Shown here piece after piece: positions 46,785 through 58,196 of a DNA stretch of 64,000 nt. The stretch is taken from contig NZ_JAGPXX010000002.1 in the NCBI RefSeq assembly GCF_018070345.1, forward strand, positions 1 to 64,000, read 5' to 3'. Made by a program: the position numbers and the translations under genes. The notes beneath the pieces are model-generated. The model was not told the DNA's origin. It ran no database searches and worked only from the letters and a program-made list of their open reading frames with translations. Each line of letters starts with the position of its first letter. Position 1 is the stretch's first letter. The DNA is from Streptomyces sp. F63 (GTDB lineage: Bacteria > Actinomycetota > Actinomycetes > Streptomycetales > Streptomycetaceae).

Positions 46785-47198
46785 TCAGGCCGCCCCGGGG
46801 AAGAAGAGCTTGAACTCCCGCTCCGCCGACTCCTCGGAGTCCGAGGCGTGGATGAGGTTCTCGCGCACGATCGTGCCGAAGTCGCCGCGGATGCTGCCCG
46901 GACCGGCGGCGATCGGGTCGGTCGGGCCGGCCAGGGCGCGGACGCCCTCGATCACCCGTTCCCCCTCGACGGCCAGGACCACGACCGGACCGGAGGACAT
47001 GAACTCCACCAGCGGCTCGTAGAACGGCTTGCCGACATGCTCGCCGTAGTGCTGCTCCAGCACCTCGCGGCCCAGCTCGCGCAGTTCCAGCGCGCTGATC
47101 CGCCAGCCCGCCTTCCGCTCGATACGGCCGATGATCTCGCCGATCAGATTCCTCCTGACCGCGTCCGGCTTGAGGATGACGAGCGTGCGCTGGCTCAC
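46785..47198 (-). CDS. ndk: Nucleoside diphosphate kinase
   Basis: A 137-residue enzyme that transfers gamma-phosphate between nucleotides. Start VSQRTLVILKPDAVRR, and the phospho-acceptor His lies in NLIHASDSEESAEREF near residue 115. The GTG at 47198 was chosen; the longer frame to 47237 lacks homology. GGAGC precedes by eight bases. It follows the folC-DUF4233 unit. Confidence 0.97.
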   Translation of the reverse strand: MSQRTLVILKPDAVRRNLIGEIIGRIERKAGWRISALELRELGREVLEQHYGEHVGKPFYEPLVEFMSSGPVVVLAVEGERVIEGVRALAGPTDPIAAGPGSIRGDFGTIVRENLIHASDSEESAEREFKLFFPGAA

Positions 47199-47333
47199 GG
47201 CATGAGCTCCTTCGTGTCTGCGGGTGCGGGGTGGCACGAGGCTACAGGGGCGGCCGGAGCGGGCGGCACGCCGTGTCCGCGCCGGAACCCTCCCGGCGCA
47301 CCCCTCCCGGAGCGCGCCACCGGACGGGGCGGA

Positions 47334-47672
47334 TCAGGCCGCGGCGCCCGGGGCGTGCCGGGCCCTCGCCTCGTCGATCCTGCGCCCGTAGTGCACCGAG
47401 GCCCACCACAGGCCCGCGAAGACGGCGCCGAGGAAGAACATCGCCGGCACCACCAGGCCACTGGCGATCAGCGCCGCCTGAAGCGCCCACCCGGTCGCCA
47501 CCGCGCCCGGCCGGGACAGCACACCGGCCAGGGCCAGGCAGAGCAGCATCGCCGTGCCGCTCACCGTCCAGACCAGCCCGGCGGAGAGGTCCGAGGTCCG
47601 CATCACGACCAGCCCGGCGAAGCCGATCACGAAGAACTCGCCGATCAGCGTGGACGCGCACAGTGTCCGCAT
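47334..47672 (-). CDS. DUF4233 membrane protein
   Basis: A 112-residue protein with four membrane helices (TLIGEFFVIGFAGLVVM, GLVWTVSGTAMLLCLALAGVL, LQAALIASGLVVPAMFFLGAVFAGLWW). Actinobacteria often code it directly after folC, and it starts three bases beyond the folC stop. Function unknown. Confidence 0.88.
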   Translation of the reverse strand: MRTLCASTLIGEFFVIGFAGLVVMRTSDLSAGLVWTVSGTAMLLCLALAGVLSRPGAVATGWALQAALIASGLVVPAMFFLGAVFAGLWWASVHYGRRIDEARARHAPGAAA

Positions 47673-47675
47673 CGC

Positions 47676-49205
47676 TCAGCCCCTGCCCTTCCCCAGCAGC
47701 AGCCGGGCCTCACCCACCGTGATCACCGAACCCGTCACCAGCACGCCCGCGGCGGCGAACTCGCCCTCCTCCTCGGCCAGGGTGATCGCCGCTTCCAGCG
47801 CGTCGTCCAACCGGGGTTCGACCTGCACCCGCTCCTCGCCGAACACCTCGACGGCGAGCGCCGCCAGTTCGTCCACGTCCATGGCCCGGTGGGTGGAGTT
47901 GCGGGTCACCACCACCTCCTGGAACACCGGCTCGAAGGCCTCCAGCAGGCCCTTGACGTCCTTCTCACCGCTCGGGCCGACCACGCCGACCAGATGGCCG
48001 AAGCCGAACGCCTCGGTCACCGTCGCGGCCGCCGCGCGCGCCCCCGCCGGATTGTGGGCCGCGTCCAGGACGACCGTCGGGCTCTTCCGCACGATCTCCA
48101 TCCGGCCCGGCGACACCACCGAGGCGAAGGCCGTGCGCACCGTATCGGCGTCCAGCAGCCGGGCGTGCTCCGAGCCGATGCCGAAGAACGCCTCGACGGC
48201 GGCGAGCGCGACCGCCGCGTTGTGCGCCTGGTGCGCACCGTGCAGCGGCAGGAAGATCTCCGGGTACTCGCCGCCGAGGCCGCGCAGCGCCAGCAGCTGC
48301 CCGCCGACCGCGATCTCGCGGCTGGTCACGCCGAACTCCATGCCCTCGCGGGCCACGGTGGCGTCCACCTCCACGGCCTTCTTGAGCATGGCCTGCGCGG
48401 CGTCCACCGGCTGCTGGGCGAGGACGACCGTGGCGCCCTGCTTGATGATCCCGGCCTTCTCCACGGCGATCTCGCCGGTGGAGCCGCCGAGCCGGTCGGT
48501 GTGGTCCAGGTCGATGGGCGTGACGACGGCGACCCCGGCCTCGATCACGTTGGTGGCGTCCCAGCTGCCGCCCATGCCGACCTCGACGACCGCGACGTCG
48601 ACCGGCGCGTCGGCGAAGGCGGCGTACGCCATGCCGGTGAGCACCTCGAAGAAGGAGAGCCGGTGCTCCTGCGCGGTGTCGACCATCTCCACGTACGGGG
48701 CGATGTCGCGGTACGTCTCGATGAACTTCGCGGCGGGCACGGGCGCGCCGTCGATGCTGATGCGCTCGGTCACCGACTGCACGTGCGGGCTGGTGTAGCG
48801 CCCGGTGCGCAGCTCGAAGGCGGTCAGCAGGGCCTCGATCATGCGGGCGGTACTGGTCTTGCCGTTGGTGCCGGTGATGTGGATCGACGGATACGAGCGC
48901 TGCGGCTCGCCGAGGACGTCCATCAGCGCGCTGATGCGGGTGAGGGACGGCTCCAGCTTCGTCTCCGGCCAGCGGCCCGCCAGCTCGGCCTCGACCTCCC
49001 GGAGCCGGCGGTCGGTCTCCGGGTCCTCGGGACGGGCGGGGGCCTCGTCGGCCCCCGGCGGACCGGCCTGGGTGCGCAGGGTCCGGCTGCCCGCCTCGAT
49101 CACCGCCAGATCCGGATCGCGGCCGGTCTCCGCCTCGACGATTCTGTCGAAGGGGTCCTCGGGTTCGTCGGGCTGGGAATTCCCGTGCGGGGCGCGCTCA
49201 CTCAC
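47676..49205 (-). CDS. folC: Folylpolyglutamate synthase / dihydrofolate synthase
   Basis: A 509-residue Mur-ligase-like enzyme that adds glutamate to folates. P-loop ITGTNGKTSTARM near residue 111, RISIDGAPV, VEVGMGGSWDATNVI, and the domain-3 motif VLDAAHNPAGARA. The N-terminal 50 residues are an extension rich in Glu/Pro. It follows valS after a 186-base gap with a strong terminator and precedes DUF4233. Confidence 0.94.
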   Translation of the reverse strand: MSERAPHGNSQPDEPEDPFDRIVEAETGRDPDLAVIEAGSRTLRTQAGPPGADEAPARPEDPETDRRLREVEAELAGRWPETKLEPSLTRISALMDVLGEPQRSYPSIHITGTNGKTSTARMIEALLTAFELRTGRYTSPHVQSVTERISIDGAPVPAAKFIETYRDIAPYVEMVDTAQEHRLSFFEVLTGMAYAAFADAPVDVAVVEVGMGGSWDATNVIEAGVAVVTPIDLDHTDRLGGSTGEIAVEKAGIIKQGATVVLAQQPVDAAQAMLKKAVEVDATVAREGMEFGVTSREIAVGGQLLALRGLGGEYPEIFLPLHGAHQAHNAAVALAAVEAFFGIGSEHARLLDADTVRTAFASVVSPGRMEIVRKSPTVVLDAAHNPAGARAAAATVTEAFGFGHLVGVVGPSGEKDVKGLLEAFEPVFQEVVVTRNSTHRAMDVDELAALAVEVFGEERVQVEPRLDDALEAAITLAEEEGEFAAAGVLVTGSVITVGEARLLLGKGRG

Positions 49206-49334
49206 GGGGGTCAGTCTACGGAGCCGTACGGGTGCCGGCGTCCGACCGGGCCGTGCTCCCGGTCACCCCCGCCGCGCCACGGCGGGCCGCCCGCCCCGCC
49301 CGGTGGATGAGGGGAACGGCGCGGGGAACGCCGC

Positions 49335-49372
49335 GTCCCCCGCGCCCGGCGGATCGGCCGGGCGCGGGGGAC
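49335..49372 (-). terminator. valS terminator
   Basis: A perfect 16-base stem with a 6-base loop (GTCCCCCGCGCCCGGC arms), 20 bases past the valS stop. Confidence 0.8.
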
Positions 49373-49391
49373 GGTGGCGTGAGACCGCCGG

Positions 49392-52028
49392 TCAGCCCTG
49401 GGGGAGGCCGGCGAGCTGGGCGGTGATGCGCTCGATGTCCGCCTCGGCGGTGCTCAGCCGGGTGCGGATCTTGTCCACGACGTGGTCCGGGGCCTTGGCC
49501 AGGAACGCGCCGTTGCCGAGCTTCGCCGTGGCCTGGGCCTTCTCCTTCTCGGCGGCCGCCAGGTCCTTGGTGAGCCGCTTGTGCTCGGCCGCGACGTCGA
49601 TGGTGCCGGAGAGGTCCAGCGCGACCGTGGCGCCCGCGACCGGCAGGGTGGCGGTGGGCGTGAAGCCCTCGCCCTCCGGCTGGAGGCGGAGCAGCTGCCG
49701 GATGGCGGGTTCGTGGCCGGCGAGGTCCGTGCCCGCCAGGTCCAGCCGGGCCGGGACCTTCTGGCCGGGCTGGAGCCCCTGGTCGGCGCGGAACCGGCGG
49801 ACCTCGGTGACCACCTGCTGGACCGTCGCGATCTCCCGCTCGGCCGCGGCGTCGCGGAAACCGCTGTCGCCGGGCCAGTCGGCGATGACGACCGACTCCC
49901 GTCCGGTGAGGGCCGTCCACAGCGTCTCGGTGACGAACGGGATCACCGGGTGCAGCAGGCGCAGCGTGACATCCAGGACCTCGCCGAGGACCCGGCGCGA
50001 GGCCTCGGCGGCGGGGCCGCCGGCCTGGAAGACGGTCTTGGTCAGCTCGACGTACCAGTCGAACACCTCGTCCCAGGCGAAGTGGAAGAGGGTGTCGCTG
50101 AGCTTGGCGAACTGGTAGTCGTCGTAGTACGCGTCGACCTCGGCGACGACCGCGTTCAGCCGGGAGAGAATCCAGCGGTCGGCCGGCGACAGCCCGTCCG
50201 CCGCGGGGAGTCCGCCCTCGACCGTGGCGCCGTTCATCAGGGCGAAGCGGGTGGCGTTCCAGATCTTGTTGGCGAAGTTGCGGGACGCCTGGACCCAGTC
50301 CTCGCCGATCGGGACGTCGACGCCCGGGTTGGCGCCGCGGGCCAGGGTGAAGCGAACGGCGTCGGAGCCGTACTTGTCCATCCAGTCCAGCGGGTTGACC
50401 GCGTTGCCGAAGGACTTCGACATCTTCTTGCCGAACTGGTCGCGGACCATGCCGTGCAGGGCGATGGTGTGGAACGGCGGGGTGCCGTCCATCGCGTACA
50501 GGCCGAACATCATCATCCGGGCGACCCAGAAGAAGAGGATGTCGTAGCCGGTGACCAGGACGGAGTTGGGATAGAACTTCGCCAGGCTGTCGGTCCGTTC
50601 GGGCCAGCCGAGGGTGGAGAACGGCCAGAGCCCGGAGGAGAACCAGGTGTCCAGGACGTCGGCGTCCTGCCGCCAGCCCTCGCCGGTCGGCGGCTGCTCG
50701 TCCGGGCCGACGCAGACCGTCTCGCCGTTCGGGCCGTACCAGACCGGGATGCGGTGGCCCCACCACAACTGCCGCGAGATGCACCAGTCGTGGAGGTTGT
50801 CGACCCAGCCGAAGTAGCGGGACTCCATCTCCTTGGGATGGATGGTGACCCGGCCGTCGCGGACGGCGTCGCCCGCGGCCTTCGCCAGCGGGCCGACCTT
50901 GACCCACCACTGCATCGACAGCCGCGGCTCGATGGTCGTCTTGCAGCGCGAGCAGTGGCCGACGGAGTGCGTGTACGGGCGCTTCTCGGCGGTGATCCGG
51001 CCCTCGGCGCGCAGCGCGGCGACGATGGCGCTGCGCGCCTCCAGCCGGTCCAGGCCCTGGAACGGGCCGTGCGCGGTGATGACCGCGTGCTCGTCCATGA
51101 CCGTGAGGCTCGGCAGGTCGTGGCGCCGGCCGATCTCGAAGTCGTTCGGGTCGTGGGCGGGCGTCACCTTGACGGCACCGGTGCCGAACTCCGGGTCGAC
51201 GTGCTCGTCGGCGACGACCGGGATCCGGCGGCCGGTGAGCGGCAGCTCGATCTCGGTGCCGACGAGGTGGCGGTAGCGGTCGTCCTCCGGGTGGACGGCG
51301 ACGGCGGTGTCGCCGAGCATCGTCTCCGCACGGGTCGTGGCGACGACGATGGAGTTCTCGCCCTCGCCGTAGCGGATGGAGACCAGCTCGCCCTCGTCGT
51401 CCTGGTACTCGACCTCGATGTCCGAGATGGCGGTGAGGCAGCGCGGGCACCAGTTGATGATGCGCTCGGCGCGGTAGATCAGCTCGTCGTCGTAGAGCCG
51501 CTTGAAGATGGTCTGGACGGCGCGCGAGAGGCCCTCGTCCATCGTGAAGCGCTCACGGGACCAGGCGACGCCGTCGCCCAGGCGCTTCATCTGGCCGGAG
51601 ATCTGCCCGCCGGACTCGGCCTTCCACTTCCAGACCCGCTCGGTGAACGCCTCGCGGCCCAGGTCGTGCCGGGACTTGCCCTCCTTGGCCAGCTCCCGCT
51701 CGACGACGTTCTGCGTGGCGATGCCGGCGTGGTCCATGCCGGGCTGCCACAGCGTCTCGTGGCCCTGCATCCGCTTGCGGCGGGTGAGGGCGTCGATCAG
51801 CGTGTGCTCGAAGGCGTGGCCGAGGTGGAGGGAGCCGGTGACGTTGGGCGGGGGGATGACGATGGTGTACGGCTCTTTGGCGCTCTTCGCGTCCGCCTCG
51901 AAGTAACCGCGCTCTACCCAGCGCTCGTAGAGCGGCCCCTCCGCGTCGGCCGGTGCGTACTGGGTCGGCAGGTGGGCGGGGGCGCTGCTGTGGGCCCCGG
52001 TCCCGGGGCGCTGGGAGTTGTCGGTCAC
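49392..52028 (-). CDS. valS: Valyl-tRNA synthetase
   Basis: An 878-residue class I synthetase. HIGH-type motif HLGH near residue 68 ([16 protein letters not shown]), editing domain, and KMSKS reading [13 protein letters not shown] near 534. The C-terminal coiled coil ([25 protein letters not shown]) that grips tRNA is present. GTG 52028 gives VTDNSQRPG. It is divergent from the three-gene array across a 118-base gap. Confidence 0.97.
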   Translation of the reverse strand: MTDNSQRPGTGAHSSAPAHLPTQYAPADAEGPLYERWVERGYFEADAKSAKEPYTIVIPPPNVTGSLHLGHAFEHTLIDALTRRKRMQGHETLWQPGMDHAGIATQNVVERELAKEGKSRHDLGREAFTERVWKWKAESGGQISGQMKRLGDGVAWSRERFTMDEGLSRAVQTIFKRLYDDELIYRAERIINWCPRCLTAISDIEVEYQDDEGELVSIRYGEGENSIVVATTRAETMLGDTAVAVHPEDDRYRHLVGTEIELPLTGRRIPVVADEHVDPEFGTGAVKVTPAHDPNDFEIGRRHDLPSLTVMDEHAVITAHGPFQGLDRLEARSAIVAALRAEGRITAEKRPYTHSVGHCSRCKTTIEPRLSMQWWVKVGPLAKAAGDAVRDGRVTIHPKEMESRYFGWVDNLHDWCISRQLWWGHRIPVWYGPNGETVCVGPDEQPPTGEGWRQDADVLDTWFSSGLWPFSTLGWPERTDSLAKFYPNSVLVTGYDILFFWVARMMMFGLYAMDGTPPFHTIALHGMVRDQFGKKMSKSFGNAVNPLDWMDKYGSDAVRFTLARGANPGVDVPIGEDWVQASRNFANKIWNATRFALMNGATVEGGLPAADGLSPADRWILSRLNAVVAEVDAYYDDYQFAKLSDTLFHFAWDEVFDWYVELTKTVFQAGGPAAEASRRVLGEVLDVTLRLLHPVIPFVTETLWTALTGRESVVIADWPGDSGFRDAAAEREIATVQQVVTEVRRFRADQGLQPGQKVPARLDLAGTDLAGHEPAIRQLLRLQPEGEGFTPTATLPVAGATVALDLSGTIDVAAEHKRLTKDLAAAEKEKAQATAKLGNGAFLAKAPDHVVDKIRTRLSTAEADIERITAQLAGLPQG

Positions 52029-52146
52029 GACCGTCAGTCTAAGGGCGGGGCCTCCGCTGTTACGAACCCGTTGCCGCCCCGGGGTAAAGCCCGCATAAGT
52101 CGTCGGGGAGGATGAGCCCAACTGTTCTGTGCACCGAGGGGGATTC

Positions 52147-53097
52147 ATGAGTCACCACCAGCCGCCACCGCAGCCGGGCCCGTACGGGGGCGGCGCGCCC
52201 GGCCCGTACGGCCGGGGCGGTGCGGCCGGAGCCCCCGGCCCCGGCTGGTCGCCGCAGGCCCCCGGCCAGGTGCCTCCGCAGGGCTACGGGTATCCGCAGG
52301 GCGGACCGCCGCCCGGCCCGTACGGGCAGCCGCCGCAGCCCGGCCCGTACGGCGGCGCGCCGGGCCCCTACGGGCAGCAGCCCGGCGGCCCGCAGCCGCC
52401 CCACGGGCGGCCGCAGCCCCACGGCCGGATGCCCCCGCCCCCGCCGGGCGGCGGCAAGGGCAGGCGGGCGGGCGTCATCGTGGGTGCCGCGGTGGCGGTG
52501 GCCGCGATCGCCGGCACGCTGGTCTTCCTCACCGGCGGATCCGGCGACGACGGCCCGCACAAGCTGACCACGCCGCAGACGGTCGCCGGCGAGTTCGAAC
52601 GCCAGGGCGAGGGCAAGGACGACTCCGGTGTCTCCGGCAAGGACCGGGAGTCGCTGGACCAGCTTCCCGGCGTCAAGGACCCGCATCCCGTCCAGGCCGA
52701 GTACGCGACGGCCTCCAAGAAGCAGATGCTGCTGACCGGTGTCTGGGGCACGGTCGACAATCCCGAGCAGGTCATCGACGCCATGTTCACCGTGCTGCGG
52801 ACGATGGCCGAGGACGAGGGGACCGTCGAGGTCCTCGGCAGCCCCGAGGAGGCCGAGCCCGACGGTCTCGGCAGCGCCGTGATGAAGTGCCAGAAGTTCA
52901 AGACGACCAACGAGGACCCGAACGCCAAGGTGAAGGAGGCCGAGCTTCCCGTGTGCATCTGGGCGGACTCCAGCACGGTCGGCGGCGTCATGGTCATCGA
53001 TCCGCTGGCCGTCCTCGCCGGCAAGGCGGACCTCGACGCGGTCGCGGAGACCACGGCCGAGGTGCGGGCGGACGCCCGGGTCGAGCTCGGCAAGTGA
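52147..53097 (+). CDS. Pro/Gly/Tyr-rich membrane protein with Cys-pair domain, copy 1
   Basis: A 316-residue protein of a streptomycete-type architecture. A cytoplasmic head of about 110 residues rich in PYG and PQG words is followed by one membrane helix ([21 protein letters not shown]) and then an extracytoplasmic domain of about 180 residues. This opens [14 protein letters not shown] and carries a Cys pair in MKCQKFKT ... VCIWADSS. The pair probably forms a disulfide. GAGGGGG precedes ATG 52147. It is the first of three tandem paralogues. Function unknown. Confidence 0.82.
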   Translation: MSHHQPPPQPGPYGGGAPGPYGRGGAAGAPGPGWSPQAPGQVPPQGYGYPQGGPPPGPYGQPPQPGPYGGAPGPYGQQPGGPQPPHGRPQPHGRMPPPPPGGGKGRRAGVIVGAAVAVAAIAGTLVFLTGGSGDDGPHKLTTPQTVAGEFERQGEGKDDSGVSGKDRESLDQLPGVKDPHPVQAEYATASKKQMLLTGVWGTVDNPEQVIDAMFTVLRTMAEDEGTVEVLGSPEEAEPDGLGSAVMKCQKFKTTNEDPNAKVKEAELPVCIWADSSTVGGVMVIDPLAVLAGKADLDAVAETTAEVRADARVELGK

Positions 53098-53126
53098 TCC
53101 GGGCCCGGGGAGAGGACGAGCCGCGC

Positions 53127-53978
53127 ATGAGCCACCAGCAGCCGGGTCCGTACGGCGGACCGCCGCAGCAGCAGCCGCAGGGCGGACCGGGTTACGGCCA
53201 CCCGGGGCAGCCGGGCGGGTACGGCGGGCAGCCCGCCCCGTACCACCCCGGTGCGTACGGCGGGCACCCCCAGGGCCAGCCGCAGCCGTACGGCCGGGTG
53301 TCCCCGCCCGCGCCGGGCGGCGGCAAGGGCAGGACGGCCGGCATCGTGGCGGGCGCCGTGGTGGCGGTGGCCGCGATTGCCGGGGGTGTCGTCCTCTTCG
53401 GCGGTGGAGGCCCGGGCGGCGGCGGTGACATGGCCCCGTACACCGTGAAACTGCCGGAGAAGCTGGTCAACGGCGAGTACACCCGGGCCGAGGGCGGCGA
53501 CGGGCAGGGCGGCGGGCTGGCCGGCGGGAAGGAGGCCGCGAAGCTGGGTGTCAGGAACGGCTCCTCCGTCTCCGGCAGTTACACCAACGCCGCGAACGAC
53601 AATCTCGTCGTCGCCGGCCTGTATGGCGAGATCGACGACCCCGGGGCGGCGGTCGACCGCCTCTTCGCGCAGATGGAGAAGAACCAGGAAGCGGTCTCCG
53701 CCACCGTGCGGATCGACGAGGTCACCCCGGTCCGGGAGTACTCCCCGGACGGGTTCGACGGGACCGTGATGAAGTGCAAGACCCAGAAGGCGACGGCCGG
53801 TTCGGGCGCCGCCGAGGTCACCTCCGGGGCGACGTTCTGCGCCTGGGGCGACACCAGCGCCCTCGGGGTGGTCCAGTTCCAGATCACGTCGATGGACGAC
53901 TCCAGCGAACTCAAGTCCACCGACGAGGTGGCGGAGATGACGAACACGGCCCGGGACGAGAGCCGCGTCGAGAAGTAG
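53127..53978 (+). CDS. Pro/Gly/Tyr-rich membrane protein with Cys-pair domain, copy 2
   Basis: A 283-residue paralogue of its neighbours. Head with PYGGPPQQQPQGGPGYGHPG, membrane helix ([22 protein letters not shown]), then the domain KLPEKLVNGEYTRAEGG with the Cys pair in MKCKTQKA ... TFCAWGDTSALG. It starts 29 bases after copy 1. The domain is more diverged at its opening motif than copies 1 and 3. Confidence 0.82.
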   Translation: MSHQQPGPYGGPPQQQPQGGPGYGHPGQPGGYGGQPAPYHPGAYGGHPQGQPQPYGRVSPPAPGGGKGRTAGIVAGAVVAVAAIAGGVVLFGGGGPGGGGDMAPYTVKLPEKLVNGEYTRAEGGDGQGGGLAGGKEAAKLGVRNGSSVSGSYTNAANDNLVVAGLYGEIDDPGAAVDRLFAQMEKNQEAVSATVRIDEVTPVREYSPDGFDGTVMKCKTQKATAGSGAAEVTSGATFCAWGDTSALGVVQFQITSMDDSSELKSTDEVAEMTNTARDESRVEK

Positions 53979-54093
53979 CCCGGAACGCCGCGCAGCACCC
54001 GGCGCGCCCCGGCACCCCGTATGTCCACAGCTCCCGGCGCACCCGGGCACCGGGAGCGAGAACCACCAGCAGCGCGTCCCGAGGGGGGACCTC

Positions 54094-54918
54094 ATGAGCC
54101 ACAACCAGCCTCCGCCGTCGCCCGGTCCGTACGGCGGCGGGCAGCCGCCCAACCCGTACGGCGCCCCGCAGCAGCCGGGCTACGGCTATCCCCAGCAGGG
54201 TCAGCCGCACATCCCGCAGCAGCCCCATCCGCAGCCGGGCTACGGGTACCCGCCGCAGGGCGGCCCCGCCGGTCAGCCGTGGCCGCAGACCCCGCCGCCG
54301 CCCCCGTCGCGCGGGCTGGGCAAGGGCGCCGTCATCGGGATCGTCGCCGGTTCGGTGGCGGTGCTGACCGTGGTCGGCCTCGGGGTCGCCGCGCTCCTCG
54401 GCGGTCCGGAGGGCACCGAGAAGCTCACCACGCCGCAGTCCCTGCTGGGCGGCGACTACGAACGCGCCGAGGACAGCGCGCAGTTGGAGCAGCAGCGCAA
54501 ACTGCTCCAGGACGAACTGCCGTCCGACGGCACCGCGGTGGTCGGCCAGTACCTGAAGGGCGGCAGCATCGAGAAGGGTGCGCTGATCCTCTCCGGCGCC
54601 TGGGGGGACATCGACTCCGACCCGGCGGAGATGCGCAAGGACGCGCTGGACGGCATGGTGCAGGGCCAGCCGGGTTCGCAGGTCGTCCAGAAGCAGACGG
54701 ACTACGAGATCAACGGTGACACGCTCAGCTGCCAGTTGGTGAAGGCCGGCCAGGGGCTGGCGAACATGTACATGCCCGCCTGTGCCTGGGCGGACAACTC
54801 CACCATGGCCGTGGTCGCCGTCGTCTCCGCCGACTACACCTCCGAGGGCTCCGTGGACCTCAAGGAGTTCTCCGAGACGGTCGGGAAGGTCAAGGAGGAG
54901 ACCGTCCAGCCGAAGTGA
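54094..54918 (+). CDS. Pro/Gly/Tyr-rich membrane protein with Cys-pair domain, copy 3
   Basis: A 274-residue paralogue. Head with PYGAPQQPGYGYPQQGQ, membrane helix (VIGIVAGSVAVLTVVGLGVAALL), domain opening EKLTTPQSLLGGDYERAED and the Cys pair in LSCQLVKAG ... PACAWADNS. GAGGGGG precedes the ATG. It lies 115 bases after copy 2 and is convergent with clpX. Confidence 0.82.
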   Translation: MSHNQPPPSPGPYGGGQPPNPYGAPQQPGYGYPQQGQPHIPQQPHPQPGYGYPPQGGPAGQPWPQTPPPPPSRGLGKGAVIGIVAGSVAVLTVVGLGVAALLGGPEGTEKLTTPQSLLGGDYERAEDSAQLEQQRKLLQDELPSDGTAVVGQYLKGGSIEKGALILSGAWGDIDSDPAEMRKDALDGMVQGQPGSQVVQKQTDYEINGDTLSCQLVKAGQGLANMYMPACAWADNSTMAVVAVVSADYTSEGSVDLKEFSETVGKVKEETVQPK

Positions 54919-54930
54919 CGGCAGAACCCC

Positions 54931-55014
54931 CGGGCCCGCGGCCGCTCCGGCGCCGCGGGCCCGGCGACGCCGAAAGGGGCGGCCCGGTGCATCCCGGCCC
55001 GCCCCTTCGGCGTT
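54931..55014. terminator. Convergent terminators between copy 3 and clpX
   Basis: Two neighbouring hairpins: a perfect 12-base stem (54931-54963) and a longer imperfect GAAAGGGGC stem (54967-55014). They serve the plus and minus genes. Confidence 0.7.
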
Positions 55015-55060
55015 GTGCTCACGGCGCCGTGCTGACGGCGCGGTGCCGACGGCGCCGTGC

Positions 55061-56347
<1,287 letters not shown>

Positions 56348-56489
56348 GAGGTGCTTCCCCTTCGCCTGGGATCCGCCCTGATCATCGGACCCTGGTGCCT
56401 GTCTGGGTTGTCCGGAGTCCGCGACGCGGTCAGTCGTCACGGTCCGCCGCCCCCTCCCGACGGTACCTTGCCGGGCCCCCGGTCCGGGC

Positions 56490-56518
56490 CCCCCTTGGAC
56501 CGACTCGGCCCAAGGGGG
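56490..56518 (-). terminator. Weak hairpin between clpP2 and clpX
   Basis: CCCCCTTGG stem with an 11-base loop, 10 bases past the clpP2 stop. It may reduce clpX readthrough. Confidence 0.45.
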
Positions 56519-56527
56519 ATACCGCAG

Positions 56528-57217
56528 TTATGCGGAAACGGAACTCTTCCGGGTCGAAACGATCTGGTCGATCAGACCGTACGCCAGGGACTCGTCCGCG
56601 TTGAGGATCTTGTCGCGCTCGATGTCGTCCTTGATCTGCTCGATCGGCGTGGTGGAGTGCTTGGCGAGCAGCTCCTCCAGCATCGAGCGGGTCCGGATGA
56701 CCTCGTTCGCCGCGATCTCCAGGTCGGAGACCTGACCGCGCCCGATCTCACTGTACGGCTGGTGAATGAGGACCCGGGCGTTGGGGAGGGCCATGCGCTT
56801 GCCGGGGGTGCCGGCGGCGAGCAGCACGGCCGCGGCGGACGCCGCCTGGCCCATGCACACCGTCTGGATGTCCGGCTTCACGAACTGCATGGTGTCGTAG
56901 ATCGCGGTCAGCGCGGTGAACGAGCCACCGGGGCTGTTGATGTAGATCGAGATGTCCCGGTCCGGGTCCATGGACTCCAGGCAGAGCAGCTGGGCCATGA
57001 CGTCGTTCGCCGAGGCGTCGTCGATCTGCACCCCGAGGAAGATCACGCGCTCCTCGAAGAGCTTCGCGTACGGGTCGTACTCGCGCACGCCCTGGGAGGT
57101 GCGCTCGACGAAGCGCGGCACGATGTAACGGGACTCGGCCTGGTGACTGGTGTCGTACTGAGCGCGCAGACCCTCGGGGAGGCCGCTGCCGGAGAGATTG
57201 TTCATAAGACTGTTCAC
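56528..57217 (-). CDS. clpP2: ATP-dependent Clp protease proteolytic subunit 2
   Basis: A 229-residue serine peptidase. Catalytic Ser in [11 protein letters not shown], His in LIHQPYSEI and Asp near [11 protein letters not shown]. The N-terminus has a 30-residue extension typical of actinobacterial ClpP2. It pairs with ClpP1 in mixed rings. It lies 56 bases beyond clpP1 and shares its promoter. ATG 57205 is an alternative start. Confidence 0.97.
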   Translation of the reverse strand: MNSLMNNLSGSGLPEGLRAQYDTSHQAESRYIVPRFVERTSQGVREYDPYAKLFEERVIFLGVQIDDASANDVMAQLLCLESMDPDRDISIYINSPGGSFTALTAIYDTMQFVKPDIQTVCMGQAASAAAVLLAAGTPGKRMALPNARVLIHQPYSEIGRGQVSDLEIAANEVIRTRSMLEELLAKHSTTPIEQIKDDIERDKILNADESLAYGLIDQIVSTRKSSVSA

Positions 57218-57273
57218 CGTCCTGGTGGCGATCTGTGGGCTGAGGGGTCTGGACTCGGGGCCGCCGTCAGGGC

Positions 57274-57888
57274 TCAGGCCCCGGTGCCGCCCCCGCCCGG
57301 AACGCCGGTGGCGGAGGGCATGACGTCGTCGATCAGGCCGTAGTCCTTGGCCTCCTGGGCCGTGAACCAGCGGTCGCGGTCGGAGTCGTGGGTGATCTGC
57401 TCGACGGTCTGGCCGGTGTGGAAGGCCGTGAGCTCCGCCAGCGTGCGCTTGTTGCGCAGCAGCCGCTCCGCGTGGATCTTGATGTCCGAGGCGGAACCGC
57501 CCAGGCCCGCGGACGGCTGGTGGATCAGGATCTCGCTGTTCGGCAGCGCGAAGCGCTTGCCGCGGGTCCCCGCGCTCAGCAGGAACTGGCCCATGGAGGC
57601 GGCCAGACCCATGCCGATGGTCACGATGTCGTTCTTGATGTACTGCATGGTGTCGTAGATCGCCATGCCGGCCGTCACCGAGCCGCCGGGACTGTTGATG
57701 TAGAGGAAGATGTCCTTGTCCGGGTCGGCGGCCAGGAGCAGCAGCTGCGCCGTGATCTTGTTGGCGATGTCATCGTCCACGGGCTGGCCGAGGAAGATGA
57801 TCCGCTCATTGAGCAGCCGGTTGTAGACCTGGTCGCCGAGACCGCCGAAATTGGGCTCAGCGGCGGCGGAGGGCATCGGGATCGTCAC
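57274..57888 (-). CDS. clpP1: ATP-dependent Clp protease proteolytic subunit 1
   Basis: A 204-residue serine peptidase. Catalytic Ser in [11 protein letters not shown], His in LIHQPSAGL and Asp in [18 protein letters not shown]. It is the first gene of the clpP1-clpP2 operon. A GTTCGC-5-GCG box matching the streptomycete ClgR operator lies 168 bases upstream. ATG 57876 is a possible start. Confidence 0.97.
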   Translation of the reverse strand: MTIPMPSAAAEPNFGGLGDQVYNRLLNERIIFLGQPVDDDIANKITAQLLLLAADPDKDIFLYINSPGGSVTAGMAIYDTMQYIKNDIVTIGMGLAASMGQFLLSAGTRGKRFALPNSEILIHQPSAGLGGSASDIKIHAERLLRNKRTLAELTAFHTGQTVEQITHDSDRDRWFTAQEAKDYGLIDDVMPSATGVPGGGGTGA

Positions 57889-58055
57889 GTGTCCACCTGC
57901 TCTAGTCGGACGGCGACGGGCCGTCTCAGCGTGTCTTTCGGGCCGGGGATCCGGGTGGTGCCGGGGCGCTCCCGGCGCCTTCCGGAGACTCCCCTGCCCC
58001 CGTATCTACGGACCCTAACGCGCTGGTCGGCGGGCGCCATCCCGCATTGTCAGCT

Positions 58056-58069
58056 GTTCGCTGTGAGCG
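58056..58069 (+). promoter_or_regulatory. ClgR-type operator upstream of clpP1
   Basis: GTTCGC, five bases (TGTGA), GCG on the plus strand matches the known ClgR box. ClgR activates clpP1, lon and related genes in Streptomyces. It is the only copy seen in the clp region. Confidence 0.7.
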
Positions 58070-58114
58070 CAGGCCCGGCGGCGCGGGGCGCCCGGACGGG
58101 GCACACCGGAACGC

Positions 58115-58149
58115 GGCAGGCCCGGACGCGGTGCGCGTCCGGGCCTGCC
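58115..58149 (-). terminator. tig terminator
   Basis: A perfect 15-base stem (GGCAGGCCCGGACGC) with a 5-base loop, 48 bases past the tig stop. It separates tig from the clpP operon. Confidence 0.75.
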
Positions 58150-58196
58150 ACAAGCGGTCCCCGCGGGTTCCGTACCGGGGGGCGCGGAGCGGAGGT

